64,000 bases of DNA from Candidatus Fluviicola riflensis (GCA_002243285.1 CP022585.1:1266669-1330668), one strand, 5' to 3'. Shown: positions 51,836 through 60,732, counted from the stretch's first letter. Made by a program: numbers and translations. The notes: generated by a model from the letters alone, not told the origin.

Positions 51836-54800
51836 TTATTGGTTAAATAACGACAAATGTGCGTATTGTTCGCCTAATACGGAAAGAATTTTTTTCTGTA
51901 CGTCAGAAAATTGTCGTTTGGCAGGTTCTGTATAAAACACAATTGTGCTTCCATCGTTTTTATTGATGACTTGCACCCAGGCATCGGCTTGTGCATTTTT
52001 GTCAGCGTCTTCATTAATGGCAAGCCCATATTGTCCGGTTGTTCCGATTAGAACGTTATGTAAAATCCCGGGATCAAAAACTGCTGCTGTTTGCGTTGCA
52101 TTGAGTGTTCCCGTTTCAAAACTGGCAACAACCGCTAATTCTTGATTTGGTTTCGATTGCAGCAATACAATTTTGGATGATTTGCATAATTCCGCAATCA
52201 GCTGCAAGGTTTTTTCGGCAAGAATGTCTTTGTTTTCGCATTCAGAAAGACTCAGCAATGCTCTTATGACTGTGTTTTCATTGACTTTTTTCAATCCTTT
52301 CGAATAACTCAGCGGCTGCTCGATAGATGTAGAATCGGTAATCCATAATTCAAGTTGCCGTGCTTTCCCAAGAGCACCACAGCCGGCGTACATACGAATG
52401 GCTTCTTCAGCATGTGTCAAAGCAACGGCATATCCTTTCTGATTGCTGTATCTTGCCAATCCTTCAAATGCCATGGCCCGGAGCAACGGGTAATCAAATT
52501 CCCGTTTATGTACCGCAACTTTCAACCAAAGTGGAATGGCAATTTCTTCTTCGTCCTTAACAGCAGCCCATTCGGCTTTTGCGAGAAGATAATAAGGTTC
52601 AAAATTATCCGGATTGTATTCGGCCCAGACCTTTAATTTCTCCAGCAATTCCATGCCTTTGGTTTCATATTGATTGGCCATCAACTCTTGTCCGTTTGTC
52701 ATTCTGTCTTTGTAAATATGCGCGCAGGCACAGGCGTAAAGGTGATGGTACAAAAGATTAAGTACTAAACTTCCGGCGGCACCATTATTGACCATCGATT
52801 CGGCGCGTTTGGAGTACATCATGGCATCTTCGTACTGATTAAAGAGCAATGAAATCCGGGCCATTTCAAGCAATGACTCACAAACATCGGTATGATTATT
52901 GGCTGCTTCGTATTCGGCAATGATTTTTTCCGCGTCAACCTGCTCGGAAGATTCCAAGCCCATAAGTTTTTGCAGCATGGTAACGCGTATTTTGGCTTGT
53001 CCCAGCTCGAGCGGCGCAAAATGTTCACAGTGATCACGCCAGTTCATACAGCTTTTGAGAAGTTTAGGCAGATCATCGGCTTGCATGAGCTGAGAAATAT
53101 AACTAACGATTAACACGTAGCTGGCGTATTGCGGATCTCCGTTGTTCTGGCAGGAATGAAACGCTTTTTTGAGGGTTTCCACGGTGTTTGAAAACGGATG
53201 TTTCCAGCTTAAACTCATGCCCCAGGCAATCATCGCTGTTTGTCCTTTAGCCAGCACAGAATCGGTGTTTTTGGCAGATTGATCAGTGGCAAGTTGCGCG
53301 TACATAAAAGAAAGGTCTCTGTTTCCCTGCATGAGCAGGATCATCGAGAACCAGGCCATCGACTGACGCATACCCTGACTCTGTCCGTTTGTAAGCGCAT
53401 GTTCCAGATTACGGCAGCAAATCCAGGCAAGATGATGCGATTCGACAAAATAGATGCTGATTACCGTTGCCCTGTACAATTCCCCGATCAGCAGGTTTTT
53501 CTCTTCTGCCTCGGGAATGTTTTCCAGTTGTTGTAACGTTTCTTCACTAGCCAGTAATTCGATCAGTTTGTTGGTCTCTCCCAGGTACGCTTCTTCCGTT
53601 TCCGGGAATGTGACCCCCAGAAGTTGCAATCCTTCTTTGGCATAAGAAAGGCTTTCTTTTGCTTTTCCGTTGCTTTGGAGCGCATTACAGCAGGCAATGT
53701 AACAGGTAGCTTTGTCTTTTAAACCATTGGCTTTACTGATCAGTAACTCCATTTCGCGCGATGCAGTTTCAAAATTGCCGCAGAAAAAATTGGCTTTTGC
53801 CTGATGAATATGCAATTTGAAACTCAGTTCATATTCTTTCTTCCAAAAATCGTCAACACTGGAAAGGTATTCCAATCCCTTAGTAAAATAATACAGTGCG
53901 GTTTGGTGCGCGCTCGACTGAAGGGCTAATTCACCGGCGAGCAAATTACAGTTGGCGGCGGCAAGACGTATTTTACTTCCTCTTAATAAATCACCTGCTT
54001 CGTTGATATAGGTTGCTGCATTGTAGACCATTTCACCGGTAAGGGAGTCTTTCAGTTTGCGCAAAAATTGTCTTCCGATCTGGATCCGGATGATTTTCAG
54101 GTTATCCGGATTGGACCGGTCGATCACCGCTTTTCGTAAATGATTGGATGCAAAACGGAATTGCAGTTGCGACTCTTCGTTAAAATCGATGTTGATCGAA
54201 GACGGATACAATTGCACCACATTTGTATTGGGAATGAGCATGCGCTCCTGCACCAGCTCAATGAGATCGGTGATAGGTTGAGAGAATGTTTTCTTAAAAA
54301 TAGTACTGAGCAAATGATGCGGAAACTGCATTCCCAAACAAGCGGCAACGGCGAGTACCTGATTTTGTTCCGGACTGAGTTTTTCAATGGTAATCCGGGC
54401 GCGTTCTTCCACATCTTTGATGATATGGAAATTTTCAACGGCGCTGATATTCCAGTTCCAGCTACGTTTGTCGGCATTCCAGAATAATTCATTTTTGAGG
54501 TACATTTCTTTTAACAGTTCCTGTACCAGTACCGGATTTCCGTCGGTTTTTTCATAAATAACGGCAATCAATTCTGCTGAGGAAAAAGTACTTGTCTGAA
54601 AAAGTTCCGAAAAACCGGTGTGCAATTCCTGTTTGGAAAGATTGTGAATATCCAGTTTGGTAAGGTTGGTCTGTGCCTGGAATCGTTGAATGATTTCATT
54701 GATTTGTGGCATGCTGGAAAGGCACGATCCGACAAAGAATTGGTGGTTGATACCTGCGGCGGAAGATAACAGGAAACTAAACAAATCCTGTAAACTTTCG

Positions 54801-57253
54801 TTAGCGAAATGAAGCCCTTTTACAATGAAAAAAATGGGCTGGTCACTGCTGATTTGGTTCATCATGGCTGCAAGCGCATATTTTAATCGCTGGCGTGCCC
54901 TTACGGGGTCCAGTTCAGAAACAGGCGGTTGTTTTCCTAAAATGAGTTCCAAATGCGGCATGATATCGGTGATCACATTTCCGTTCCCATTCAATGCGTG
55001 TTCGAGCCGTTGTTTTAATTCACGCAGTTTCACATCGTTTCGAAGCAAATCGGCGGCAAGCTCAGCTGCCATTCGGGCCAAAGGCGCAAACGGTGCCGAT
55101 TCCACTTCCTGGATCGTACATTCCAGGCACATAAATCCGTTGGTGCGCAATTGATGTTGTGTCCGCTCGAGCAATATGGAGGCCATACAGCCTTCATCTT
55201 CCTCAATGATTATGCAGTCCGTTCCGTCTTGCTCAACAATTTTACTGCGATTGATCAGTTCGGTGATGACATCGTTGCGCTGAAAGATTTCGGTGAGATC
55301 AGGTAATAAAACGTTGGTATTCTGATTTTCGGTAAGGCTGTCTACGATGCCGATTTGTTCTTCAGACTGTTTTAGATTTTGATTTTCAAGTTCGAGTTCT
55401 TTTAAATAATGTTCCCGTTTTTGTTCCAGTTCCATTTCCTCATGTACCACCAGTTGAGACTTGAAAATAAAATCTTTGTGAAGCGCAGTAGGAGGTGGTT
55501 GTGTTTGTTCAGCTTCAGCATTTTCCAGCCAAAGCAAGGCCTCTGAAAGTGCTTTTCCGCGAAGTAATAAATCTTCACTTTGCTGTTCGTTGATCCACAA
55601 TTCAGCAGCATTTAACCACCGTGTATGACTCATGATATAAGCCCGGTCGAAGCTTAATAAGTTCAGTAATTCGCCCAGGACAATCTGGAAATCGTCATTG
55701 TTCTCTGAAAAGGTAACAGACAAACACTCCTTCAATTCATCCGGAATTTTTGAGCGGTCCAGTTTACTGTCGATGGCCAGGATGATGCGTTTACCGTATT
55801 TTTTTGCCTGTTCAAGATAGAAATACCAGCTTTCGGAAACCAGGGAAGCGTCGCTCAGCAGCAACAAAAAATTATCGGAACGTGTCAGTTCTTTCGGATC
55901 AAGGCTGGTCGTTTTTTCACTTCCAATATAGGCCGAACGGTTGTTGAGTGAGAGTTCGAGACATAATTTCTGTGCAAAATCGAGATCTTCGGCACATGTA
56001 ACGAGAAAAAGTTCGCAGGTAAATGTTGCGTTTACCGAGGCACTTTCCCGGATAAATGCACTAGTGGAGGCGGGCGCAATGTTGTTCTTTTTGGTAGTTG
56101 CCGAAGCAAGCCAGGCCTGTGCTGCAGTCAGTTGTTCGCCTCTCAGTAAAAGGCTTTCCTGGCGATTGTTTCGTTCCCAGCGAAGCGCTTGCACCAATAA
56201 ATTGCGATGTGTGGCGTGGTATTTTTTTTCACTCCCCAGTTCATTGAGCAGTTTCGAAAAATTGGTTTCGGTATGCTGGTAAAACGGAACCAGGCGAGCA
56301 TCGGAGGTGTTTATTTCTTCCGGCTGCCTGCTGTTTTTTTCTCTCACAAGCAGAATCACGCGTTTGTTCAGTTCCTGTGCATGTGCGTATAAGCGTTTGA
56401 AATTATCGGATTGTACCAGATCGGAGCAAACAATAAAGACCACTTTTTCGGCCGATTCAACTCCTTCCAGAAGCGTTTCGATTGGTACATGTAATTCATT
56501 GTCCGACTGGTTTTCCCAGCAATTGATTCCTTTGCCGATCAGTTTGGTACGAATATCCCGGTAGAGTTCTTTTTCCGCAGGATGATAACCGATGAACACA
56601 TCAGTAGCTCCGTTGGAAGCTTTTTTACGGCTTTCACAAATGTAATGGCATAGGAAATCTGTTGGCTGGCTGATTTCCATAGTGGTATCCTGTAACGCCT
56701 TTTCCAGCCATTTTTCAGCACTTCGCCTCAAACTGCCCGTAAGCAGAAACCGATCACTGTAAAAGTTCGTTTTCCATTCAATGCTTCTGCAAATCAATTC
56801 TGTATGCAACCTCGAATGTTCATGGCTCGATTGCAGTAATTGACACAGTTTATCGATGATTCCCGGATGATTTTCATCGGTAGAAGTGGTGAAATTGATC
56901 CAGTTCAATCGCGCAATAATGTCCTGCAACTCCTGCATTTCTTCTTCTTTGGTAGGAACGCAGTGTAAAGGAATGATCCGTTTTCCGTAGTCAAGTGCGT
57001 AGTCAATTTCCTTCATACAATACACCGAACCGGCAGAATCCGGAGACAGGAGAAACAAAAAATAATGTGATTGCCGGATGCCGCGTTCAATTTCGCTCAG
57101 GAAATCAACCGCAAGCGGAATGTCGTTTTGATCAAACCAAACGTTGTAACCTCTGTTGCTCAGATGCTGATAGAGCTTGCTGGCAAAAAGCAACTGTTTC
57201 CGCGAATAGGAAATGAAAATATCTTTGCGTTTATCGCTTTGTTGAGTAAGCAT
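51836..57253 (-). CDS. Giant TIR(x3)-STAND-like-TPR-GAF protein
   Basis: 1805 residues from ATG at 57253 (a TTG at 57271 adds six residues). The N-terminus holds TIR1 (~10-119, DIFISYSRKQLLFASKLYQ; Glu82 in SVYCMKEIDYAL). TIR2 (~216-345) and TIR3 (~412-535) follow, with Leu and Tyr respectively at the Glu position. After each TIR comes a motif like H-x-LL-x-A-x-W-x(7-10)-LL-x-G-x-L-x(2)-A-x-x-W-L (e.g. LLVQALRWERNNRQESLLLRG). Then a coiled coil (~604-632) and an AAA_16-like domain (~654-985) with no intact Walker A (IIIEEDEGCMASIL) or Walker B (FFIVKGLHFANE). Helical TPR-like repeats fill ~1040-1650, and a GAF domain ends the protein (~1655-1800). The AAA-TPR-GAF half matches the sensor part of kinase-AAA-GAF-histidine-kinase proteins, with TIRs in place of kinases. 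Confidence 0.9.
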   Translation of the reverse strand: MLTQQSDKRKDIFISYSRKQLLFASKLYQHLSNRGYNVWFDQNDIPLAVDFLSEIERGIRQSHYFLFLLSPDSAGSVYCMKEIDYALDYGKRIIPLHCVPTKEEEMQELQDIIARLNWINFTTSTDENHPGIIDKLCQLLQSSHEHSRLHTELICRSIEWKTNFYSDRFLLTGSLRRSAEKWLEKALQDTTMEISQPTDFLCHYICESRKKASNGATDVFIGYHPAEKELYRDIRTKLIGKGINCWENQSDNELHVPIETLLEGVESAEKVVFIVCSDLVQSDNFKRLYAHAQELNKRVILLVREKNSRQPEEINTSDARLVPFYQHTETNFSKLLNELGSEKKYHATHRNLLVQALRWERNNRQESLLLRGEQLTAAQAWLASATTKKNNIAPASTSAFIRESASVNATFTCELFLVTCAEDLDFAQKLCLELSLNNRSAYIGSEKTTSLDPKELTRSDNFLLLLSDASLVSESWYFYLEQAKKYGKRIILAIDSKLDRSKIPDELKECLSVTFSENNDDFQIVLGELLNLLSFDRAYIMSHTRWLNAAELWINEQQSEDLLLRGKALSEALLWLENAEAEQTQPPPTALHKDFIFKSQLVVHEEMELEQKREHYLKELELENQNLKQSEEQIGIVDSLTENQNTNVLLPDLTEIFQRNDVITELINRSKIVEQDGTDCIIIEEDEGCMASILLERTQHQLRTNGFMCLECTIQEVESAPFAPLARMAAELAADLLRNDVKLRELKQRLEHALNGNGNVITDIMPHLELILGKQPPVSELDPVRARQRLKYALAAMMNQISSDQPIFFIVKGLHFANESLQDLFSFLLSSAAGINHQFFVGSCLSSMPQINEIIQRFQAQTNLTKLDIHNLSKQELHTGFSELFQTSTFSSAELIAVIYEKTDGNPVLVQELLKEMYLKNELFWNADKRSWNWNISAVENFHIIKDVEERARITIEKLSPEQNQVLAVAACLGMQFPHHLLSTIFKKTFSQPITDLIELVQERMLIPNTNVVQLYPSSINIDFNEESQLQFRFASNHLRKAVIDRSNPDNLKIIRIQIGRQFLRKLKDSLTGEMVYNAATYINEAGDLLRGSKIRLAAANCNLLAGELALQSSAHQTALYYFTKGLEYLSSVDDFWKKEYELSFKLHIHQAKANFFCGNFETASREMELLISKANGLKDKATCYIACCNALQSNGKAKESLSYAKEGLQLLGVTFPETEEAYLGETNKLIELLASEETLQQLENIPEAEEKNLLIGELYRATVISIYFVESHHLAWICCRNLEHALTNGQSQGMRQSMAWFSMILLMQGNRDLSFMYAQLATDQSAKNTDSVLAKGQTAMIAWGMSLSWKHPFSNTVETLKKAFHSCQNNGDPQYASYVLIVSYISQLMQADDLPKLLKSCMNWRDHCEHFAPLELGQAKIRVTMLQKLMGLESSEQVDAEKIIAEYEAANNHTDVCESLLEMARISLLFNQYEDAMMYSKRAESMVNNGAAGSLVLNLLYHHLYACACAHIYKDRMTNGQELMANQYETKGMELLEKLKVWAEYNPDNFEPYYLLAKAEWAAVKDEEEIAIPLWLKVAVHKREFDYPLLRAMAFEGLARYSNQKGYAVALTHAEEAIRMYAGCGALGKARQLELWITDSTSIEQPLSYSKGLKKVNENTVIRALLSLSECENKDILAEKTLQLIAELCKSSKIVLLQSKPNQELAVVASFETGTLNATQTAAVFDPGILHNVLIGTTGQYGLAINEDADKNAQADAWVQVINKNDGSTIVFYTEPAKRQFSDVQKKILSVLGEQYAHLSLFNQ

Positions 57254-57330
57254 AGAGTACGTTTTTGTCAATAGTGGTGCGCACGATTTTGTGCAAAAGA
57301 GTAAACGCGGTGCGTTGAAACGCTGTTTGA

Positions 57331-57783
57331 TTACTCGGGTAAATCGGCAGTTTCTTCTTGTTTTTCACTGGTATTTTGGGCCGACCATTTGGCATTTTCT
57401 TTCGAAAGAATGCCTTCTACGCGTTCTACAAAGTCAGGAAATGACGTTGCATTTCGGTAAACACCCGCTTTTGTGAGGTACAGGAACTTTTCATATTTGA
57501 GTGCCTCTGATAAGGTGCGGTATTCGATCCAGTTTTCCTGAAATTTATACAGGGTTAAAATACTTGCAATACCCGCTACCAGGATACTCGCAAGGCCGAT
57601 AATTAACGTAATGGGTTCTTTGAAAATCGGGACATATCCGGCCAGAAACGGAATGGTAAGCGCCATACCGATTTCAAGGGCACGTAAACGCATGAACATT
57701 TTTTTGTTGCTGCTGCTTTTGCGGTCATACCAATCAATTTGGTCGGTGAGTCGCTGTTCGAAATATTCGTCTTCAGTCATCAT
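57331..57783 (-). CDS. SLATT/DUF4231-family two-helix membrane protein
   Basis: 150 residues from ATG at 57783 (TTG at 57858 would give 175; the family usually starts near MMTEDEYFEQRLTDQIDWYD). The DUF4231 opening WYDRKSSSNKKMFMRLRALEIG is followed by two helices (~40-60 and ~67-90), then a cytoplasmic helix LYKFQENWIEYRTLSEALKYEKFLYL. SLATT proteins are predicted pore-forming effectors, often paired with nucleotide-signal systems (published predictions by Burroughs and Aravind). First gene of the operon with the TIR protein, 77 bases upstream of it. Confidence 0.8.
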   Translation of the reverse strand: MMTEDEYFEQRLTDQIDWYDRKSSSNKKMFMRLRALEIGMALTIPFLAGYVPIFKEPITLIIGLASILVAGIASILTLYKFQENWIEYRTLSEALKYEKFLYLTKAGVYRNATSFPDFVERVEGILSKENAKWSAQNTSEKQEETADLPE

Positions 57784-57874
57784 AATGGTTGTATAAATAG
57801 TGGGGGCCAAAAACGGGAGCGATACATCTTCCACTAAAGAAAACAGTTTATTCCGCAACCATTATTCAGCTAAA

Positions 57875-57904
57875 CAAATATAAACAAATGCAGAAATTGT
57901 GCAA
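57875..57904 (-). promoter_or_regulatory. Promoter of the SLATT-TIR-NDT operon
   Basis: On the minus strand: TTG (57904-57902), 19-bp spacer, TATATTTG (57882-57875), an excellent match to TTG-N19-TAnnTTTG. Transcription would start near 57868. It separates the operon from the DUF4157 genes upstream. Confidence 0.7.
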
Positions 57905-57987
57905 GGAAGGGAATGGGTTATTTTATTCAGGAAAAACGGTCTGTTGGAAAGATATGATTATTGTATTGAAATGACAAAATTGTTTTC

Positions 57988-59094
57988 CTAGCTGGCATCT
58001 TTGAATGTAAGGCCATCAACGCCATCATCAACCGGGTGATTTACCTTAACGCCATTGTCAGTGATGTCCACAGAGATTGTTGGATCGCCATAGTCTTTAT
58101 CTCCACCAGTTACGTCCACATTTGTGCCATATTTCGGCGTTACTGTACATTCATATTTACAATCATTGATTGCTTTATCTGATCCATTGAAACATTTGTC
58201 AAATTCTTTCTCGGCCTGATGCAAGTGGTGGCTGTTTTCAGCCGGTGTGCCGGGAACTATATTTTTATCGCCTTGACCGCCAAGTCCTCCCCAGCGCTTG
58301 TTGACAACGTGAAGTTGCGTAGCATTATTACCGCCTTTTTTGTTTGTTAACCAATTTGCCCATGATGCAGGCGTAGCTGTTTTCGAGCCGTCGCGTTTTG
58401 CTTCACCAGCCTTAAATTCTACAAAATTGTAAGTACATTCCTCAAATACATTTTTATCATTAACTCCCTGCACGGTTACCTTTCTCGTAGTACCTGCACC
58501 ATATGTGTAGCATTGAATGAGCTTCGTTTGACTCACATTGGATGAGTTAGTTATCAAACTTGTTTCATTCGATACGACTCCAGTAGTCAAAGCTTTCGCA
58601 CCCATCACATCTGCTTCGTTTTCCAAACCGGCATCGTCGTTAATGGCTACTTTACCTTTCAGCTGCATGGTTGGTTTTACGCGCCCTTGTTTTTGCTGTA
58701 CCACATGCCAGGCTTCGTGCGGAAGGTGTTTTTCCTGGCCGGAAGCAAGATGGATTTGTGTTCCCTGAGCATAAGCGTGAGCATTCAATTGCGCCGGTTT
58801 GTCTGAATTGTAATGCACTTTCACATCGCTCATCGAGTAGCCGGAAAGGTTTTCTATTCCTGATTTTAAATTGTCGGGCATACCTGTAGTATTTGCCTGT
58901 CGCTGAATTATAGCCTGGTCAGCCATGGTTTGGTAGGCTTTTAACTGCTGAACCTGCGCACTGTTATTTGCCGAATCTTTCAGATTTTGCATAGTCAGTG
59001 CTTCTGGACGATTGTTTATAAACGAAGATTTTGTTCCGTTGTCGGCAATTGTTTTCGATTGTTCAACTGTTTTTTCGGCGTATGAATTCATCAT
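57988..59094 (-). CDS. DUF4157 (eCIS_core) polymorphic-toxin-like protein, nuclease-like tail A
   Basis: 368 residues from ATG at 59094 (an earlier start at 59166 is unlikely). The shared module is residues 1-168: INNRPEALTMQNLKDSANN, then the DUF4157 domain (~72-142) with HEAWH (126-130) in HLPHEAWHVVQQKQGR. The C-terminus (~200-368) is Cys-containing and has THXX-like nuclease elements: TQLHVVNKRWGGLGGQGDKN, then PGTPAENSHHLH. That resembles metal-dependent DNA/RNA nuclease tails but lacks a clear DRGH. No signal peptide or immunity gene beside it. Near-identical N-terminus to 59132-60316. Confidence 0.75.
   Translation of the reverse strand: MMNSYAEKTVEQSKTIADNGTKSSFINNRPEALTMQNLKDSANNSAQVQQLKAYQTMADQAIIQRQANTTGMPDNLKSGIENLSGYSMSDVKVHYNSDKPAQLNAHAYAQGTQIHLASGQEKHLPHEAWHVVQQKQGRVKPTMQLKGKVAINDDAGLENEADVMGAKALTTGVVSNETSLITNSSNVSQTKLIQCYTYGAGTTRKVTVQGVNDKNVFEECTYNFVEFKAGEAKRDGSKTATPASWANWLTNKKGGNNATQLHVVNKRWGGLGGQGDKNIVPGTPAENSHHLHQAEKEFDKCFNGSDKAINDCKYECTVTPKYGTNVDVTGGDKDYGDPTISVDITDNGVKVNHPVDDGVDGLTFKDAS
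58591..59094. repeat. 504-bp direct repeat, copy 1 (shared DUF4157 module)
   Basis: Codes for residues 1-168 of the protein at 57988-59094. It differs from copy 2 (59813-60316) at only two residues (Thr21/Ala, Gln36/Arg) and a few bases. The match ends at the GAKA codons, after which the two genes are unrelated. Confidence 0.9.
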
Positions 59095-59131
59095 ATTCAG
59101 CTTTAATATTTGTTGTGATGAAAGGATAAAC

Positions 59132-60316
59132 TTATATCTGTTTAATCCACCAGGCACCGGCACCATCTTTCTTTACTCCTTCATGGAAATCATCTTCAAT
59201 ATTCCGCCATGCCGGACGAGTTTCTTCTGAATCCAAATCATCCATGTTTTTGCTGTTTCCCTGATTAAATGCCGGATTTTGCGGAAATACCCAATCGTTA
59301 TCGTTCCCTAATCCACCGTTTTGCCTTCCCAGTTTGTGTCCTGCATCCCAATAACTTCCGGATTTATAAGATTTATCGGCCTCCGGATTATCGACACTGT
59401 ATGCTTTTTTGTTTCCTTTGATTGTAGCAGTCGCTTTTGCAGTAGTATTGGACGTCACGTAATCAAATAAAATTTCTTCCGGTTTATAAGTGTTATCATC
59501 GTTCACATATTCTCGCGTACCTTTTGAAGTGCCTGTACCGGTATTCAAATCTGACTTCAGCACTACGAAAAGATCTCCACCTTGTGTAAACGATTTTTTG
59601 ACTCGCTGGACAAGGTTCCCGGCCTGATTAATAACCGGATTTTTCATTTCTCCTTTTTTGAATGAGTGCTCCATGTGCTGATAAACCTGATCATCTGATA
59701 ATTCTTTGATATCAACCTCTCTTGTGTCCTCACCAACCTTTTGAACCGGCATATTGGTCCCCAACAGTAAATCATTATTCAAAGGTCTTGTTGGATCTTG
59801 TTTAAACTGCATCGCTTTTGCCCCCATCACATCTGCTTCGTTTTCCAAACCGGCATCGTCGTTAATGGCTACTTTACCTTTCAGTTGCATGGTTGGTTTT
59901 ACGCGCCCTTGTTTTTGCTGTACCACATGCCAGGCTTCGTGCGGAAGGTGTTTTTCCTGGCCGGATGCAAGATGGATTTGTGTTCCCTGAGCATAAGCGT
60001 GAGCATTCAATTGCGCCGGTTTGTCTGAATTGTAATGCACTTTCACATCGCTCATCGAGTAGCCGGAAAGGTTTTCTATTCCCGATTTTAAATTGTCGGG
60101 CATACCTGTAGTATTTGCCTGTCGCTGAATTATAGCCTGGTCAGCCATGGTTTGGTAGGCTTTTAACTGCTGAACCTGCGCACTGTTATTTGCCGAATCT
60201 TTCAGATTTCGCATAGTCAGCGCTTCAGGACGATTGTTTATAAACGAAGATTTTGCTCCGTTGTCGGCAATTGTTTTCGATTGTTCAACTGTTTTTTCGG
60301 CGTATGAATTCATCAT
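59132..60316 (-). CDS. DUF4157 (eCIS_core) polymorphic-toxin-like protein, nuclease tail B
   Basis: 394 residues. Residues 1-168 are the shared module with HEAWH (126-130). The C-terminus (~300-380) has WDAGHKLGRQNGGLG, NDNDWVFPQNPAFNQG and a following helix, the pattern of DNA/RNA non-specific endonucleases (D-x-GH motif as DAGH, then the N-Q-N-x-x-x-N metal site). A probable nuclease toxin. It ends 37 bases before the start of the downstream paralogue, so both may share a transcript. Confidence 0.8.
   Translation of the reverse strand: MMNSYAEKTVEQSKTIADNGAKSSFINNRPEALTMRNLKDSANNSAQVQQLKAYQTMADQAIIQRQANTTGMPDNLKSGIENLSGYSMSDVKVHYNSDKPAQLNAHAYAQGTQIHLASGQEKHLPHEAWHVVQQKQGRVKPTMQLKGKVAINDDAGLENEADVMGAKAMQFKQDPTRPLNNDLLLGTNMPVQKVGEDTREVDIKELSDDQVYQHMEHSFKKGEMKNPVINQAGNLVQRVKKSFTQGGDLFVVLKSDLNTGTGTSKGTREYVNDDNTYKPEEILFDYVTSNTTAKATATIKGNKKAYSVDNPEADKSYKSGSYWDAGHKLGRQNGGLGNDNDWVFPQNPAFNQGNSKNMDDLDSEETRPAWRNIEDDFHEGVKKDGAGAWWIKQI
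59813..60316. repeat. 504-bp direct repeat, copy 2 (shared DUF4157 module)
   Basis: Partner of copy 1 at 58591-59094; offset 1222 bases. Codes for residues 1-168 of the protein at 59132-60316. Confidence 0.9.
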
Positions 60317-60732
60317 ATTCAGCTTTAAGTATTGCTACTTGTGGTGAGGTAAATGTAGGAATTTTTAACTATAGCAGTAATGGTGATTAACCTTGTTCGA
60401 AAAATATTTTTCATGTAAGTGTGGTTATCGGGAAGGATTTCCCGAACAAATGCAGGAACCGTGCTTCAAACAGAAGAGAGGCAAGGGGGGAACTTGTCAG
60501 TTTCTTATACATAACGACTGTTTGTTGTTGAAAGATGAACATTTCGCTGATTCAAGCCACGAGTAACGGTAGACTCCCGAATACGAAAAATGACACTTTA
60601 GTAGGTCATCGAAAGGTGTTTACAGACAATATGAATCAAGCTAACAACTTAGTTTACTTGGAAGTAGAACAATATTCAATTGTTGAACCGACCCATTTTC
60701 ATTAAATTTGGCGCGTAAGATTAAACCCACGT
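60317..60732. other. Divergent intergenic region
   Basis: No gene seen. Holds the plus-strand promoter at 60683-60710. The 18 bases just upstream of both DUF4157 starts (CATATTCAGCTTTAA on the plus strand) are shared, showing that the duplication reached into the leader. Confidence 0.5.
60683..60710 (+). promoter_or_regulatory. Promoter of the giant repeat protein
   Basis: TTG (60683-60685), 17-bp spacer, TAAATTTG (60703-60710): good match to the Bacteroidota consensus. The ATG is at 60733. Confidence 0.6.

Noticed and set aside
51433..57271. Calling the operon a Thoeris system
   Set aside because: Thoeris needs a ThsA with SIR2/SLOG or a similar effector and a small ThsB TIR. Here the TIR protein is a giant sensor fusion and the partners are SLATT and a deoxyribosyltransferase fold.
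57988..60316. Calling the DUF4157 proteins T9SS cargo
   Set aside because: They have neither a signal peptide nor a T9SS C-terminal domain.
60361..60680. Possible small RNA or gene in the spacer before the repeat protein
   Set aside because: I saw no ORF, stem or terminator that supports one.
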